Origin: Sphingomonas sp. ID1715 | GTDB taxonomy: Bacteria > Pseudomonadota > Alphaproteobacteria > Sphingomonadales > Sphingomonadaceae | Assembly: GCF_013044515.1 (NCBI RefSeq) | Contig: NZ_JABEPR010000003.1 | Location: forward strand, 248,001-312,000 | DNA length: 64,000 bases | Direction: 5' to 3' | In this document: positions 18,055 through 25,934 of the stretch, one piece after another | How positions within the stretch are numbered: the first letter of the stretch is position 1 | How the letters are laid out: each line of letters starts with the position of its first letter | Made by a program: the position numbers and the translations under genes | The notes under the pieces: model-generated | Databases searched by the model: none | Told to the model about the DNA's origin: nothing | Seen by the model: only the letters and a program-made list of their open reading frames with translations

Positions 18055-19191
18055 ATGACGCGCATAAGGCTCCTGATCCTCGCCGCAACCGCTTTCCTGT
18101 CGGCTTGTGCCCCCTTGCCTCGCCCGAACCCGCACAGCGTGGCGGTGCGCGTGACCTTCGATCGCGATCGGATCACGTCGGTGCAGGCGCGCGGTGCCGG
18201 AGCCGACGATCCCGTGCGTGTCGCGTCGATCTCGAAGCTCATCACTGACATCGGGGCGATGCGCCTGGTCGAAGCGGGCATTTTGGACCTGGATGCCGAC
18301 GTCTCGAGCGTGCTCGGCTGGCCGTTGCGCAACCCGCACTTTCCGGATCGGCCGATCACGCTGAGACTCCTCCTGTCGCACCGGTCCGGCCTCAAGGACG
18401 ATGTCGATTACGCCATACCGCTCGGGCAGACCCTGCAGACGACGCTGTCCGACCCGAAGGCCTGGGATGCGGAGCACGCGCCCGGCACCTTCTTCCGCTA
18501 CGGCAACATCAATTTTCCGGTGGTCGCGTCGATCATGGAGAAAGCGACGGGCGAGCGGTTCGATACGCTGATGGCCCGGCTCGTCTTCAAGCCGCTGCGG
18601 ATCGACGCCTGCTTTAATTGGACGACGTGCAGCGACGCCGCGGTCGCCCGAGCCGTGACCCTCAAGAGCGAAGCAGGCGCCGTTCGCAGGGATGATCTGC
18701 GGGGCCGGCGGCCGGACTGCCCCGTTCTTTCGCCGGGCCCCGGGTGCGACCTGTCCGGCTATGTGCCCGGCACCAACGGCGCGCTGTTCAGCCCTCAGGG
18801 GGGCGCGCGGATTTCGGCAGCTGGTCTCGCGCGGATCGGGCAATTCCTGCTGCGCCAGGGCGAAGGGCTGCTCGCGCCGGGCATCATCGCGGCGATGATT
18901 GGGCCCGAATGGGTGTTCAACGGCGGCAATGGCGACACCGAGAAGGGCTTCTGGTGCGCCTATGGCCTTGCCGTGCAGACGCTCGCCGCCTCGCAGGCGT
19001 GCCGCAACGATCCGTTCGGTGACGGCGTACGTCGGCTCGGCCATTCCGGCGAAGCCTATGGCCTGCGCTCTGGCCTGTGGGTCGACCCGGTTCGCGGCCG
19101 GGGCGTCGCCTATTTCGTCACCGCAGTGCCAGACGATGCGCCGAAGGGACGATCCGGCTTCACCCGCACGGAAGAGCAGATGGTGCGATAG
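18055..19191 (+). CDS. Beta-lactamase-family serine hydrolase lipoprotein
   Basis: A 378-residue class C beta-lactamase/DD-peptidase-like protein. It has a lipobox L-S-A-C with Cys18. The catalytic S-x-x-K is S-I-S-K (Ser58, Lys61), the Y-x-N motif is R-Y-G-N-I, and the third motif is H-S-G-E-A-Y-G. A cysteine-rich insert (C-x5-C...P-D-C-P...G-C-D) lies mid-protein. It is probably an esterase or peptidase tethered to a membrane rather than a true resistance enzyme. The start ATG is 24 bases from the divergent metallo-hydrolase start. Confidence 0.82.
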   Translation: MTRIRLLILAATAFLSACAPLPRPNPHSVAVRVTFDRDRITSVQARGAGADDPVRVASISKLITDIGAMRLVEAGILDLDADVSSVLGWPLRNPHFPDRPITLRLLLSHRSGLKDDVDYAIPLGQTLQTTLSDPKAWDAEHAPGTFFRYGNINFPVVASIMEKATGERFDTLMARLVFKPLRIDACFNWTTCSDAAVARAVTLKSEAGAVRRDDLRGRRPDCPVLSPGPGCDLSGYVPGTNGALFSPQGGARISAAGLARIGQFLLRQGEGLLAPGIIAAMIGPEWVFNGGNGDTEKGFWCAYGLAVQTLAASQACRNDPFGDGVRRLGHSGEAYGLRSGLWVDPVRGRGVAYFVTAVPDDAPKGRSGFTRTEEQMVR

Positions 19192-19244
19192 CGGCTTGCG
19201 TCGGTGCTGTTCCCCCGACAAGTTCGTTTCAGGGGGAAAACGGC

Positions 19245-20621
19245 ATGGACGGGGCAGTCTGGGCGTGGAGCCAAGCGACGCACGAACTCGCCTTGTTTGC
19301 CGCCTTGGGCCTGGCGATTGGCGGCCTCGATGATCTGCTCGTCGACCTGATCTGGATAGTACGGACGCTGTGGCGTCGCGCGACGGTTTACTCCCGCTTC
19401 GAACGCGCCGACGCGATCGGCCTCGCCGCACAGGCGAAGGGGGCTGTCGCCGTGTTCGTGCCGGCCTGGCACGAAGATCGCGTTGTCGGCGCGATGGCAG
19501 CGACCGCGCTCCGGCGCTGGGCCGGGCGCGACGTGCGCCTTTATGTCGGCTGCTATCCGAACGATCCGGCGACGATCGCCGCGGTGGAGGCTGTGGGTGC
19601 AGACCCTCGCCTGCGACTCGTCATAAACACGAGGGAGGGACCGACCACCAAGGCTGACAATCTCAACGCGATGTGGCGTGCGATGCTGGCCGATGAGGCC
19701 GCGGACGGGCGGCGCTTCGTGGCCGTGGCGCTGCATGATGCCGAGGACGTCGTGCATTCGGCCGAGATCGACATTTATGCGGCGCTGTGTGGTCGGTTCG
19801 ATCTTGTGCAGCTGCCCGTACAGGCGCTGATCGAACGCGACAGCGGCATCTGGCGGCGTTTCGTCAGCGCCCACTATGCCGACGAGTTTGCGGAGAGCCA
19901 TGGCAAGGGTCTGATGGTGCGGGAGGCGCTCGGCGCGAGCGTGCCGTCGGCCGGGGTAGGGTGCGGCCTTTCGCGCGACCTGTTGCAGCGGATTGCCGAC
20001 CGGCACGGCACTCCGTTCGACGAGGGCACGGTCACCGAAGACTATGAGCTCGGGCTTCGCGTGCGCGAAATGGGCGGTCGCGGTGTCTTCGTCCGCGTTC
20101 CGGCCGACAAAACCGGCAATCTCGTCGCGGTCCGGGCGCACTTTCCAGACACGATCGCTGCGGCCGTTCGGCAGAAGGCGCGCTGGCAAGCCGGGATTGC
20201 ACTTTCCGGCTGGACCCGGCTCGGTTGGCGGGGCGGCTGGGCGGAGCATTGGATGCGCTTCCGCGACCGGCGGGCAATCCTTTCGGCACTGGTGCTGCTC
20301 TGTGGCTATCTGGCCGCCGCGATGCTTCTCTTGCTGGAGCCCTTGGGCCACGCCCCTCGCTTCAGTGGCTTCGAACTCTCCCTGTTCGCCCTTTGCACCG
20401 CTCTGATGGTCTGGCGGCTGGCGATGCGGGCGCTGTTCGTCGGTCGGGTCTATGGCTGGGCGGAAGCGCTGGCATCACTGCCCCGCGTGCTGCTCGGCAA
20501 TTTCATCGCCATGGCTTCGGCCCGACGCGCGCTCATCTCCTATTTTCGCCTCGCCCGCGGCGCGCCTTTGGTGTGGGACAAGACCGAGCACCAGTTTCCG
20601 AGGACCATGCCGGCGGAATGA
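19245..20621 (+). CDS. NfrB-like family 2 glycosyltransferase
   Basis: A 458-residue membrane glycosyltransferase. Two N-terminal helices precede a GT-A domain with H-D-A-E-D (metal-binding), T-E-D-Y-E-L and Q-K-A-R-W motifs of processive GT2 enzymes; two to three TM helices follow. It matches the N-terminal part of NfrB (N4 adsorption protein B). As I remember it, E. coli NfrB is about 745 residues and continues into a C-terminal MshEN-type c-di-GMP-sensing domain; that domain is absent here. Its stop overlaps the next start (ATGA). Confidence 0.82.
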   Translation: MDGAVWAWSQATHELALFAALGLAIGGLDDLLVDLIWIVRTLWRRATVYSRFERADAIGLAAQAKGAVAVFVPAWHEDRVVGAMAATALRRWAGRDVRLYVGCYPNDPATIAAVEAVGADPRLRLVINTREGPTTKADNLNAMWRAMLADEAADGRRFVAVALHDAEDVVHSAEIDIYAALCGRFDLVQLPVQALIERDSGIWRRFVSAHYADEFAESHGKGLMVREALGASVPSAGVGCGLSRDLLQRIADRHGTPFDEGTVTEDYELGLRVREMGGRGVFVRVPADKTGNLVAVRAHFPDTIAAAVRQKARWQAGIALSGWTRLGWRGGWAEHWMRFRDRRAILSALVLLCGYLAAAMLLLLEPLGHAPRFSGFELSLFALCTALMVWRLAMRALFVGRVYGWAEALASLPRVLLGNFIAMASARRALISYFRLARGAPLVWDKTEHQFPRTMPAE

Positions 20622-21607
20622 GGCTCGGCCCGATCGGCTTCCTGTTCCTGGTGGCAGGCGGATGGGTGACGGCGCGAGCGATCCTGCTGTGGCCAACGCC
20701 TGAGGAGGAAACGCGTCGCCCGATCATTTGGGCGCGGGCGCTGCCGCCACGAGCGCCCGGGATTTCCGCTACAGTAGGTTCGTTCGTTTCGAGCGTAGTC
20801 GAGAAGCGGGCGCTCAAGGCTCAGTCCGCTTCTCGACTTCGCTCGAAGCGAACAGGGGAAGGGTTTGGATCGCTTCAGACGGTTGTCCAAGCCGAACGAT
20901 CTCCCGCTCGGTTGGCTTCGGTCCCTGCCGCTGTTTCGGCACCATTCGCGGTCATGCCAGCCACACCGGCCGCACGACCGAGCCGCCTCAGCGTCTCCGC
21001 CTGGGCGCTGATCCGCGGCGATGTGGCGCCGGGGCTAGCGACGGCGGGACAGCTTGGCGGCAGCCAGGTCGGACTGCGCGCGCGCTACCTTCTGCGGGAC
21101 GGCGTGCATCTGGCGGCCCGCGTCTCGGGGCCGATGCGGAGCAGCCAGGGCAAGGAGGCTGCCATCGCATTGGATGTGACGCCGATCAGGTCCATCCCGA
21201 TCACCGTCACCTTCGAGCGTCGGGTCGCGCTCGATGCCGGCGGCCGTAACGCGTTTGGCGTGGGAGCCTTTGGCGGCATCGACCGGCAGATCGCGCCCAG
21301 CGTGCGACTGGACGGCTATGGTCAGGCAGGAATGGTCGGCCTGCACGCGCGCGACCTTTATGTGGACGGCGCGCTCCGAGCCGAGCGTGACCTGGTAGCG
21401 TTGGGCGAGACGCGGATCGGCGCTGGCGCAGGGCTATGGGGTGGCGCGCAGCCGCGCGTCTCCCGCCTGGACACGGGTCCTCAGATCGTGGTCCACGCGC
21501 CGCTGGGCGCCGTGTCCGCCAGAATCGGCGCTGAGTGGCGGCAGCGCATCGCCGGCAATGCCCGACCGGGTTCCGGACCAGTGCTGTCGCTTGGGGCCGA
21601 TTTCTGA
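20618..21607 (+). CDS. Envelope protein paired with NfrB-like GT, with in-frame repeat
   Basis: A 329-residue protein. It has one N-terminal hydrophobic anchor (residues 5-25), a disordered Pro/Ala/Arg linker, and a C-terminal region of amphipathic strands ending in D-F. The C-terminal part resembles the C-terminal domain of NfrA, the usual NfrB partner, but the TPR part of NfrA is missing. The linker (about residues 55-80) is encoded by a family A palindromic repeat read in frame (F-V-S-S-V-V-E-K-R ... S-R-L-R-S-K-R-T). It is translationally coupled to the glycosyltransferase. Confidence 0.6.
   Translation: MRLGPIGFLFLVAGGWVTARAILLWPTPEEETRRPIIWARALPPRAPGISATVGSFVSSVVEKRALKAQSASRLRSKRTGEGFGSLQTVVQAERSPARLASVPAAVSAPFAVMPATPAARPSRLSVSAWALIRGDVAPGLATAGQLGGSQVGLRARYLLRDGVHLAARVSGPMRSSQGKEAAIALDVTPIRSIPITVTFERRVALDAGGRNAFGVGAFGGIDRQIAPSVRLDGYGQAGMVGLHARDLYVDGALRAERDLVALGETRIGAGAGLWGGAQPRVSRLDTGPQIVVHAPLGAVSARIGAEWRQRIAGNARPGSGPVLSLGADF
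20780..20855. repeat. Family A palindromic element inside a CDS
   Basis: Two facing cores, TTCGAGCGTAGTCGAGAAGC and GCTTCTCGACTTCGCTCGAA, about 76 bp in all. It lies fully within the coding frame of the NfrB-partner gene and adds about 25 residues. Confidence 0.9.
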
Positions 21608-21649
21608 TCCCGCTTCCGCTTGCCCGCCGCGCCGGATAGGCAGGGAGCG

Positions 21650-22564
21650 ATGGATCTCTATCTGCCGATCGCCAACCTGTCGGTGAACGCGCTCGTGATC
21701 GTGGCGCTGGGCCTGGGCGTCGGCGTACTGTCGGGCCTGTTCGGCGTCGGCGGCGGTTTCCTGACCACGCCGCTCCTGATCTTCTACGGTATTCCGCCGA
21801 CCGTCGCCGCCGCATCGGCAGCCAGCCAGGTAACCGGGGCGAGCGTGTCGGGCGTGTTCGCGCATTTTCGCCGGGGCGGGGTCGACGTGCCGATGGGGCT
21901 CGTGCTGGTCGCGGGCGGCATGGCCGGTTCGATCGTCGGCGCGATCGTCTTTCGGCTGCTGCAGGCGACCGGGCAGATCGATACCGTCATCAACCTGCTC
22001 TACGTGCTCCTGCTCGGCAGCATCGGCGGCCTGATGATGCGCGATGCGATCCGCGCCTTGCGCGTCGCACGGGGCGCAGCTGCCCCGCCGGCGCCGACAC
22101 GCCGCCATCACCCGCTGGTCGCCGCGCTGCCGCTGCGCTGGCGCTTCTACGCGTCCGGTCTCTACATTTCGCCGCTCGCGCCGCTGCTGCTCGGCTTTGC
22201 CACGGGCATCCTGACCGTGCTGCTCGGCGTCGGCGGCGGCTTCATCATGGTGCCGGCGATGATCTATCTGCTCGGCATGGGGACGCGCGTCGTGGTCGGC
22301 ACGTCCTTGTTCCAGATCCTGTTCGTCACCGCTGCCGCGACGCTGATGCATGCGCTCACCACCAAGGCCGTGGACATCGTCCTCGCCGCTCTCCTGCTGC
22401 TCGGCAGTGTCGTCGGCGCGCAGCTCGGCGCGCGGCTCGCCCAGCGGCTCAAGCCCGATTATCTGCGCCTGCTGCTCGCGGCGATGGTGCTGATCGTGGC
22501 GCTGCGCCTGGCGATCGGCCTCGGCTGGCGTCCGGACGAGATCTACACGGTGCAGGCCGGATGA
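21650..22564 (+). CDS. TauE/SafE-family sulfite/sulfonate exporter
   Basis: A 304-residue inner-membrane protein with about eight TM helices and two copies of the family's glycine-rich motif (G-L-F-G-V-G-G-G-F and L-L-G-V-G-G-G-F-I). It probably exports sulfite, sulfoacetate or another sulfur anion. The start is the ATG after CAGGGAGCG (M-D-L-Y-L-P). The stop overlaps the TIGR02186 start (ATGA), a pairing seen across alphaproteobacteria. Confidence 0.88.
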   Translation: MDLYLPIANLSVNALVIVALGLGVGVLSGLFGVGGGFLTTPLLIFYGIPPTVAAASAASQVTGASVSGVFAHFRRGGVDVPMGLVLVAGGMAGSIVGAIVFRLLQATGQIDTVINLLYVLLLGSIGGLMMRDAIRALRVARGAAAPPAPTRRHHPLVAALPLRWRFYASGLYISPLAPLLLGFATGILTVLLGVGGGFIMVPAMIYLLGMGTRVVVGTSLFQILFVTAAATLMHALTTKAVDIVLAALLLLGSVVGAQLGARLAQRLKPDYLRLLLAAMVLIVALRLAIGLGWRPDEIYTVQAG

Positions 22565-23316
22565 TCCGGCGCCTGCTGGTCTTACTGCTCGTCCCGCTGC
22601 TGATCGGCGCGTCCAAGCCGGTGCTGGTCCCCGACGTGTCGCAGCGCGATATCGAGATCATCTACAGCTTCACCGGTGCCGAGCTGCTGCTGTTCGGCGC
22701 GATCATCTATCCCGGCGGCCGCGCGCCCGACCGGCCGGCCGATATCGCCGTCGTCATCAAGGGACCGGTCGAGCCCATTGTGCTCAGGGAAAAGCAGAAA
22801 GTGGCCGGCATTTGGGTCAATGCCGACAGCGCCCGCTTCCGTTCGGCACCCTCCTTCTACGCCGTGGCCAGCTCGCGCCCGCTCGATCAGATCGTCGACG
22901 AGCGGACCGCCGCCATTTACGAGCTGGGTCTGCGCAACCTGCAGCTCTCGCCGGCCGACGCCGACACTCCCGACGAAGCGAACCGCTTCGAAGCGGGTCT
23001 CGTGGATCTGCGCCAGCGCAACAACCTTTATGCCGAACAGCCGGGCGCGGTGCTGATCACGGACAATGTTCTTTATCGCGCCCGCATCCGGATTCCCGCA
23101 CGCGTGCCGGTCGGCACCTATACGGCGGAGACCTTCCTGATCCAGGACGGCCGGGTGATCGCCGCGGCGGTCCGCGACATCACGATTCGCAAGGGCGGGT
23201 TCGAGCAATTCGTCGCGACCGCCGCCGAGGATCACAGCGTCATCTATGGCGTGATCGCGGTCGGCCTATCGGTTGCGCTCGGCTGGGCGGCAGGCGCGCT
23301 GTTCCGTCGCTTCTGA
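22561..23316 (+). CDS. TIGR02186 family membrane-anchored protein
   Basis: A 251-residue protein with an N-terminal signal (L-L-V-L-L-L-V-P-L-L-I-G), a periplasmic domain opening P-D-V-S-Q-R-D-I-E-I-x-Y-S-F-T-G-A, and a C-terminal TM helix (G-V-I-A-V-G-L-S-V-A-L-G-W). This is the TIGR02186 family. Its members are regularly adjacent to TauE/SafE permeases and are presumed accessory to them; no biochemical role is known to me. Confidence 0.85.
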   Translation: MIRRLLVLLLVPLLIGASKPVLVPDVSQRDIEIIYSFTGAELLLFGAIIYPGGRAPDRPADIAVVIKGPVEPIVLREKQKVAGIWVNADSARFRSAPSFYAVASSRPLDQIVDERTAAIYELGLRNLQLSPADADTPDEANRFEAGLVDLRQRNNLYAEQPGAVLITDNVLYRARIRIPARVPVGTYTAETFLIQDGRVIAAAVRDITIRKGGFEQFVATAAEDHSVIYGVIAVGLSVALGWAAGALFRRF

Positions 23317-23372
23317 CTTTCTTTACCGGTGGTGGCCTAGACCGGCGCAGCTTTGCGCCAAGGAAGGGCCCC

Positions 23373-25034
23373 ATGGATTTCTCTCCCCGCTCCGCACCAA
23401 TCCTCGATGAGGGACAGGAGGTCGGCGCGCCGAATGCCGTGCCGCTTGCGATCGGGTCGGTGCTGGAAATCGCCGGGTCCAATTCGCTGATCCTGCTCAA
23501 GCAGAGCATGCTCGATCAGCTCGCCGCCCATCCCGATCCGAGCGTGGCGATGAGCGGCCAAGTGGGATCCCAGATCAAGATCAAGATTGGATCCACCTGG
23601 CTGGTGTCGAGCGTCCGTTCGCTGCGGCTCGACTCCGCGAGCGGATCGATCGTCGCCCAGATCGATTTTCTCGGTGAGGGGGATGAGGAGCGGCTGACCG
23701 GCCGCCTCTTCAACTTCCGGCGCGGCGTGACCCGCTATCCGGTGCCCGGCGCGGAAGTGTTTCCGGTTTCAAACCGCGACATGAAGGAAATCTACGCCGC
23801 CGCCGACCGCCCGCACGTCGAGGTCGGCACGGTGTTTCCGACCAAGGACATTCGCGGCGCGCTGTTCATCGATGCGCTGCTCGGCAAGCATTTCGCGCTG
23901 CTGGGCTCGACCGGCACCGGCAAGTCGACCAGCGCGGCGCTGATCCTCCACCGCATCTGCGACATGGCGCCCGAAGGTCATATCGTGATGATCGACCCGC
24001 ACGGCGAATATTCGGCGGCGTTCGAGGGCAATGGCGCGATCTACGACGTCTCCAATCTCGCCATGCCCTATTGGCTGATGAACTTCGAAGAACATTGCGA
24101 AGTGTTCGTCACCTCGTCGGGCTCGAACCGGCAGATGGACGCCGACATCCTCGCCAAGTGCCTGCTCGCCGCCAAGGCGAAGAACCGCGCGGCCGAGGGC
24201 GTATCGAAGCTGACCGTCGATTCGCCGATTCCCTATCTGCTCAGCGACCTGACCAGCCTCATCCAGGCGGAGATGGGGAAGCTCGACAAGGCGGGCGACA
24301 GCGCACCCTATCTGCGGCTCAAGACCAAGATCGACGAGATCAAGGCCGATCCGCGCTACAGCTTCATGTTCTCAGGGATGCTCGTCGCCGATACCATGGC
24401 CGACTTCATCGCCCGCGTGTTCCGTCTGCCCGGACAGGGCAAGCCGATTTCGATCATCGACGTGTCCGGCGTGCCGTCCGAGATCACGTCGGTCGTGGTC
24501 TCGGTGCTGAGCCGCATGGTGTTCGACCACGCGATCTGGTCGCGCGGCGAGCATCAGCGGCCGGTGTTGCTCGTGTGCGAGGAAGCGCACCGCTATGTGC
24601 CGAATGAGCGCAATGCCGACAGCTCATCGGTCGGCCGCATCCTCAGCCGCATCGCCAAGGAAGGCCGCAAATACGGCGTGTCGCTGGGGCTGGTCACGCA
24701 GCGGCCGTCCGACCTTGCGGAAGGCGTGCTGTCGCAGCTCGGCACGATCATCGCGATGCGCCTCAACAACGAACGCGACCAGGCTTTCGTGAAGGCCGCG
24801 ATGCCAGAAGGCGCGCGCGGCTTTCTCGACTCGATCCCGGCGCTGCGCAATCGTGAGGCGATCATCTGCGGCGAAGGCGTTTCGATCCCGATCCGCGTCG
24901 CGCTCGACACGCTTGAAGAACATAAGCGTCCGGCGTCCAGCGATCCGCTCTTCTCCGAACTGTGGAAATGCACCGGCGGCGAAGAGGACAGCCTGGCCCG
25001 GACGATCAAGCGCTGGCGTTCGCAGGGCCGCTGA
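23373..25034 (+). CDS. HerA-like hexameric ATPase (DUF87)
   Basis: A 553-residue FtsK/HerA-superfamily ATPase. The N-terminal HAS-barrel-like domain ends near residue 150. Walker A is G-S-T-G-T-G-K-S-T, and Walker B is L-L-V-C-E-E-A-H-R-Y with a Glu-Glu pair. R-I-A-K-E-G-R-K-Y-G and V-T-Q-R-P-S-D typify HerA. It probably translocates DNA, but no NurA nuclease gene lies beside it. The start is the ATG after AGGAAGGGCCCC. Confidence 0.88.
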   Translation: MDFSPRSAPILDEGQEVGAPNAVPLAIGSVLEIAGSNSLILLKQSMLDQLAAHPDPSVAMSGQVGSQIKIKIGSTWLVSSVRSLRLDSASGSIVAQIDFLGEGDEERLTGRLFNFRRGVTRYPVPGAEVFPVSNRDMKEIYAAADRPHVEVGTVFPTKDIRGALFIDALLGKHFALLGSTGTGKSTSAALILHRICDMAPEGHIVMIDPHGEYSAAFEGNGAIYDVSNLAMPYWLMNFEEHCEVFVTSSGSNRQMDADILAKCLLAAKAKNRAAEGVSKLTVDSPIPYLLSDLTSLIQAEMGKLDKAGDSAPYLRLKTKIDEIKADPRYSFMFSGMLVADTMADFIARVFRLPGQGKPISIIDVSGVPSEITSVVVSVLSRMVFDHAIWSRGEHQRPVLLVCEEAHRYVPNERNADSSSVGRILSRIAKEGRKYGVSLGLVTQRPSDLAEGVLSQLGTIIAMRLNNERDQAFVKAAMPEGARGFLDSIPALRNREAIICGEGVSIPIRVALDTLEEHKRPASSDPLFSELWKCTGGEEDSLARTIKRWRSQGR

Positions 25035-25090
25035 GGCGGCACCGTTCCCGCCAACATGCGTTAAGCGCCCGTAACGACCGGACGGGCGTA

Positions 25091-25534
25091 ATGATGGACC
25101 GTTTCTTCACGCGCTTGGCGACCCGGATCGCCACCATTTCGGGTCAGCCGCAGACATTCGTGCTGTGCATGTTCCTGATCCTGGTGTGGGCGGTGACCGG
25201 GCCCTATTTCAACTTTTCCGACACCTGGCAGCTGCTGGTGAACACGATCACGACGATCGTCACCTTCCTGATGGTGTTCCTGATCCAAAACAGCCAGAAC
25301 CGCGACGCCGGCGCGATGCAGGCAAAGCTCGACGAACTGATCCGCTCGATCGACAGCGCGCGCGAACAGTTCATCGGCATCGAGCATCTGACCGACAACG
25401 AGATCGCCCAAATCCGTGACGCGCTGGAGCGTGAAGTCTCCGACGCCAGCGACAAGCAGGCGACCGCCGACGACAGCGTCGACAGGCTGCTCCGCCGCCA
25501 CTATCTCCGCCGCCTGCTCAACTCGCGGAGCTGA
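25091..25534 (+). CDS. Low-affinity iron permease family protein
   Basis: A 147-residue protein with two TM helices (F-V-L-C-M-F-L-I-L-V-W-A and I-T-T-I-V-T-F-L-M-V-F-L-I) followed by Q-N-S-Q-N-R-D, the signature of the family annotated as low-affinity iron permease. A helical, charged C-terminal half follows. The transport role is inherited from fungal homologues and is weakly supported in bacteria. The start could be either of two adjacent ATGs. Confidence 0.75.
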   Translation: MMDRFFTRLATRIATISGQPQTFVLCMFLILVWAVTGPYFNFSDTWQLLVNTITTIVTFLMVFLIQNSQNRDAGAMQAKLDELIRSIDSAREQFIGIEHLTDNEIAQIRDALEREVSDASDKQATADDSVDRLLRRHYLRRLLNSRS

Positions 25535-25535
25535 T

Positions 25536-25913
25536 ATGCCGATCGACGCGCGTGCGCCCTATGATGACAGTAATGTCTTTGCCCGGATCCTGCGGGGCGA
25601 GATCCCGTGTCGGAAGGTCTATGAGGATGCGCATGCGCTGGCCTTTCACGACATCAACCCGCAGGCGCCGGATCACATCCTGGTGATTCCGAAGGGCGCC
25701 TATGTGTCGTGGGACGATTTCTCGGAGCGCGGCAGCGAGGCGGAGATGGCCGGCTTCGTGCGTGCGGTCGGACAGGTCGCACGCGACGCCGGGCTGGTCG
25801 AGCCCGGTTACCGGCTGCTCGCCAATGTGGGCGTCAATGGCCATCAGGAAGTGCCGCATCTGCACGTCCATATTTTCGGCGGCCGTCCCTTGGGGCCGAT
25901 GTTGGCCCGCTAG
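25536..25913 (+). CDS. HIT-family nucleotide hydrolase/transferase
   Basis: A 125-residue histidine-triad protein of the HinT group. The active-site triad is H-L-H-V-H-I near the C-terminus, after N-V-G-V-N-G-H-Q-E-V-P. The N-terminal F-A-R-I-L-R-G-E-I-P is also diagnostic. It probably hydrolyses purine nucleoside phosphoramidates. It begins one base after the upstream stop codon (TGATATG). Confidence 0.9.
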   Translation: MPIDARAPYDDSNVFARILRGEIPCRKVYEDAHALAFHDINPQAPDHILVIPKGAYVSWDDFSERGSEAEMAGFVRAVGQVARDAGLVEPGYRLLANVGVNGHQEVPHLHVHIFGGRPLGPMLAR

Positions 25914-25934
25914 GGCGTTGCCAATCTGTTCTGC

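Noticed and set aside
18055-19191. Antibiotic resistance beta-lactamase
   Set aside because: Motifs fit the broad serine hydrolase/DD-peptidase group. The lipoprotein anchor and cysteine-rich insert are not those of known resistance enzymes.
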